This document shows positions 5,691 to 6,765 of a DNA stretch of 6,765 nt, one piece after another. The stretch spans positions 31,543 through 38,307 of the forward strand of contig MHFY01000094.1 of NCBI GenBank assembly GCA_001805375.1, given 5' to 3'. The translations under genes and the position numbers were made by a program. Each line of letters begins with the position of its first letter. Position 1 is the stretch's first letter. The DNA is from Omnitrophica WOR_2 bacterium GWA2_47_8. Lineage in GTDB: Bacteria; Omnitrophota; Gorgyraeia; Zapsychrales; GWA2-47-8. Below the pieces are notes generated by a model, which saw only the letters and a list, made by a program, of their open reading frames with translations, did no database searches and had not been told where the DNA came from.

Positions 5691-6765
5691 TTAGCGGAAA
5701 CACGCGTTGGCCCGGCAGACTTTGTTAACGTGAAAAAGATATCTGTTCTTCGCCACCCACCGGTAAAGATGGGGCCCGATGACCCCCATGCCGGGAAAAT
5801 AAAAAACAAGAATAAGCGGATACAACATCGGCATATGAAGACATATCCGTTTAAAAACATCGAATCCGCCGTAGAGCGTTCCATCGGGTTCGATCAAATG
5901 GATCTGGCTGGTGGCTTTCTTAAGCGTTAAGTCCTTGTGCAGGCCCCTGAGATCTTCCGCGGAATGAAAATCAACCATCTTCAAGGTGGCGAACAGATCC
6001 ATGACGGCAAGCAATTTGATCTGCCCTCGGCAAAAACCGCAGTGCCCGTCATGGATGAGCTTGCTTTGCCTTTCATTTTGGTTAAAGGCGCGTTTCTGTT
6101 CGACCCATTTAACGACGTTTTCCGGGTTCACGAACAAAAGCAACTGAGCCGGGAAAAGAAAGAAAAATATAGCCGGCACATCCAGGGTCAAGATGAGGAC
6201 AATATGAAAAAAAATGCCTAAATAGATCGCTGACATCCTTGTCTTGCGGTTAAAAAGCAGGATCGGCATCAGAAGCTCAACAACAACTATCAAGACCCCG
6301 GTCCAATAACACCACACCGGCCGCGAGGCAAAAAAATCCCGCAGAAGGAATAACTTTGTCACCCCCTCCGGCGGATAGTTCATTAAATAATAGATCGGAT
6401 TGTCCCACAGCCAATTGCCCTGGGAAGAGATCTTATAAAGCCCGGTATAAAAAAAGGTGAAAGCGATCTGCATCTGCAGAAGCCTTTGCAGAAAGAACGG
6501 CCTCTCTTTTCGATACGCCTTAAGGTCTCCCTGACGCAGGCAATCCACCGAGAAATAATCGCCGTGATACGGTGTCACGCACATCAAAAACAGCGTGACC
6601 AGCAGGATATCCCACGAGAGGGTGCCGATATGGAACGCATTCAAGGCATAAAAATAATAACAGCACAGCGTCATCAAGATACAGCTGACTTGGCTGAACA
6701 GCCCGATCAAGAAAAAGAACCAAACGATATAAAAGAAGACCACAAAGAACAGTACAACACTGTCC
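5691..6765 (-). CDS. HTTM (vitamin K-dependent carboxylase-like) membrane protein fused to a DCC/DUF393 thiol-disulfide oxidoreductase domain, 5' end cut by window
   Basis: The frame stays open to the window edge (codons read D-S-V-V-L-F-F upstream of a GTG at 6743), so the N-terminus is missing and that GTG need not be the start. Numbering from 6743, residues 1-210 are a polytopic membrane region with several hydrophobic segments. It carries HTTM-type features: RPFFLQRLLQMQIAFTFFYTGLYKI (81-105), a WLWDNPIYYL block (111-120), and ELLMPILLFNRKTR (156-169) followed by a membrane helix with FFH. After a linker, residues 228-345 form a DCC domain. It contains HDGHCGFC with the Cys pair C235/C238 (codons near 6041-6030), IEPDGTLYGGFDVFKRI, and the typical end HLYRWVAKNRYLF. 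HTTM is related to vitamin K-dependent gamma-glutamyl carboxylase; bacterial members have mostly unproven substrates. DCC proteins are predicted thioredoxin-fold oxidoreductases. It is the first visible gene of the three-gene block. The fusion is read directly from the sequence; its reaction is unknown. Confidence 0.88.
   Translation of the reverse strand, partial: DSVVLFFVVFFYIVWFFFLIGLFSQVSCILMTLCCYYFYALNAFHIGTLSWDILLVTLFLMCVTPYHGDYFSVDCLRQGDLKAYRKERPFFLQRLLQMQIAFTFFYTGLYKISSQGNWLWDNPIYYLMNYPPEGVTKLFLLRDFFASRPVWCYWTGVLIVVVELLMPILLFNRKTRMSAIYLGIFFHIVLILTLDVPAIFFFLFPAQLLLFVNPENVVKWVEQKRAFNQNERQSKLIHDGHCGFCRGQIKLLAVMDLFATLKMVDFHSAEDLRGLHKDLTLKKATSQIHLIEPDGTLYGGFDVFKRICLHMPMLYPLILVFYFPGMGVIGPHLYRWVAKNRYLFHVNKVCRANACFR

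Noticed and set aside
5245..5703. GTG start at 5703 for the TPR protein
   Set aside because: It overlaps the upstream gene by 13 nt and has no better ribosome site. The ATG at 5688 gives a cleaner signal peptide and starts 2 nt after the stop.
1..6765. tRNA, rRNA, CRISPR, riboswitch or insertion sequence
   Set aside because: Nearly all of the window is coding. The only sizeable gap (2903-3058) shows no cloverleaf, regular spaced repeats or transposase remnants.

Overview
The window is a densely packed, entirely leftward-coding (minus strand) bacterial segment with six protein genes. The two outermost genes are cut by the window edges. By eye the base composition is close to balanced. Several genes encode exported or envelope proteins: an AsmA-type inner-membrane anchored protein, three proteins with Sec-type signal peptides, and a polytopic HTTM protein. 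A WbpD/WlbB-type sugar acetyltransferase sits beside them. This fits a didermic, Gram-negative-type bacterium. The style of the small TPR protein and the in-frame palindromic insert reminds me of Omnitrophota-like environmental lineages, but the window has no marker gene and this assignment is only a guess.

Layout in the direction of transcription (right to left). Block A is 6765-3059. It starts with an HTTM (vitamin K-dependent carboxylase-like) membrane domain fused to a C-terminal DCC/DUF393 thiol-disulfide oxidoreductase domain, with its 5' end outside the window. Next is a small exported protein with one TPR, starting 2 nt after the preceding stop. Last is a YyaL/SPATA20-type thioredoxin-like (DUF255) protein with an (alpha/alpha)6-barrel and an N-terminal signal peptide, overlapping the TPR gene by 4 nt. 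The spacing makes these three genes a very likely operon with a shared thiol-redox theme (DGxCxxC plus CHWC).

A 156-nt gap (2903-3058) separates the blocks. It holds a near-consensus sigma70-type promoter (TTGACA, 17 nt, TAGAAT) pointing left. An imperfect hairpin abuts the upstream side of its -35 box.

Block B is 2902-1. It contains a small exported, Q/R-rich coiled-coil protein, an AsmA-family protein 9 nt downstream, and, after 45 nt, a left-handed beta-helix acetyltransferase running off the left edge. The AsmA and coiled-coil genes look co-transcribed from the 2950-2978 promoter. The acetyltransferase probably belongs to the same transcript, since no terminator is visible before it.

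The most noteworthy points are the HTTM-DCC / TPR / exported-YyaL operon and a palindromic element of about 47 bp inserted in frame in the YyaL gene. I found no RNA genes, CRISPR arrays or transposase genes, and no gene-free stretch longer than 300 bases.
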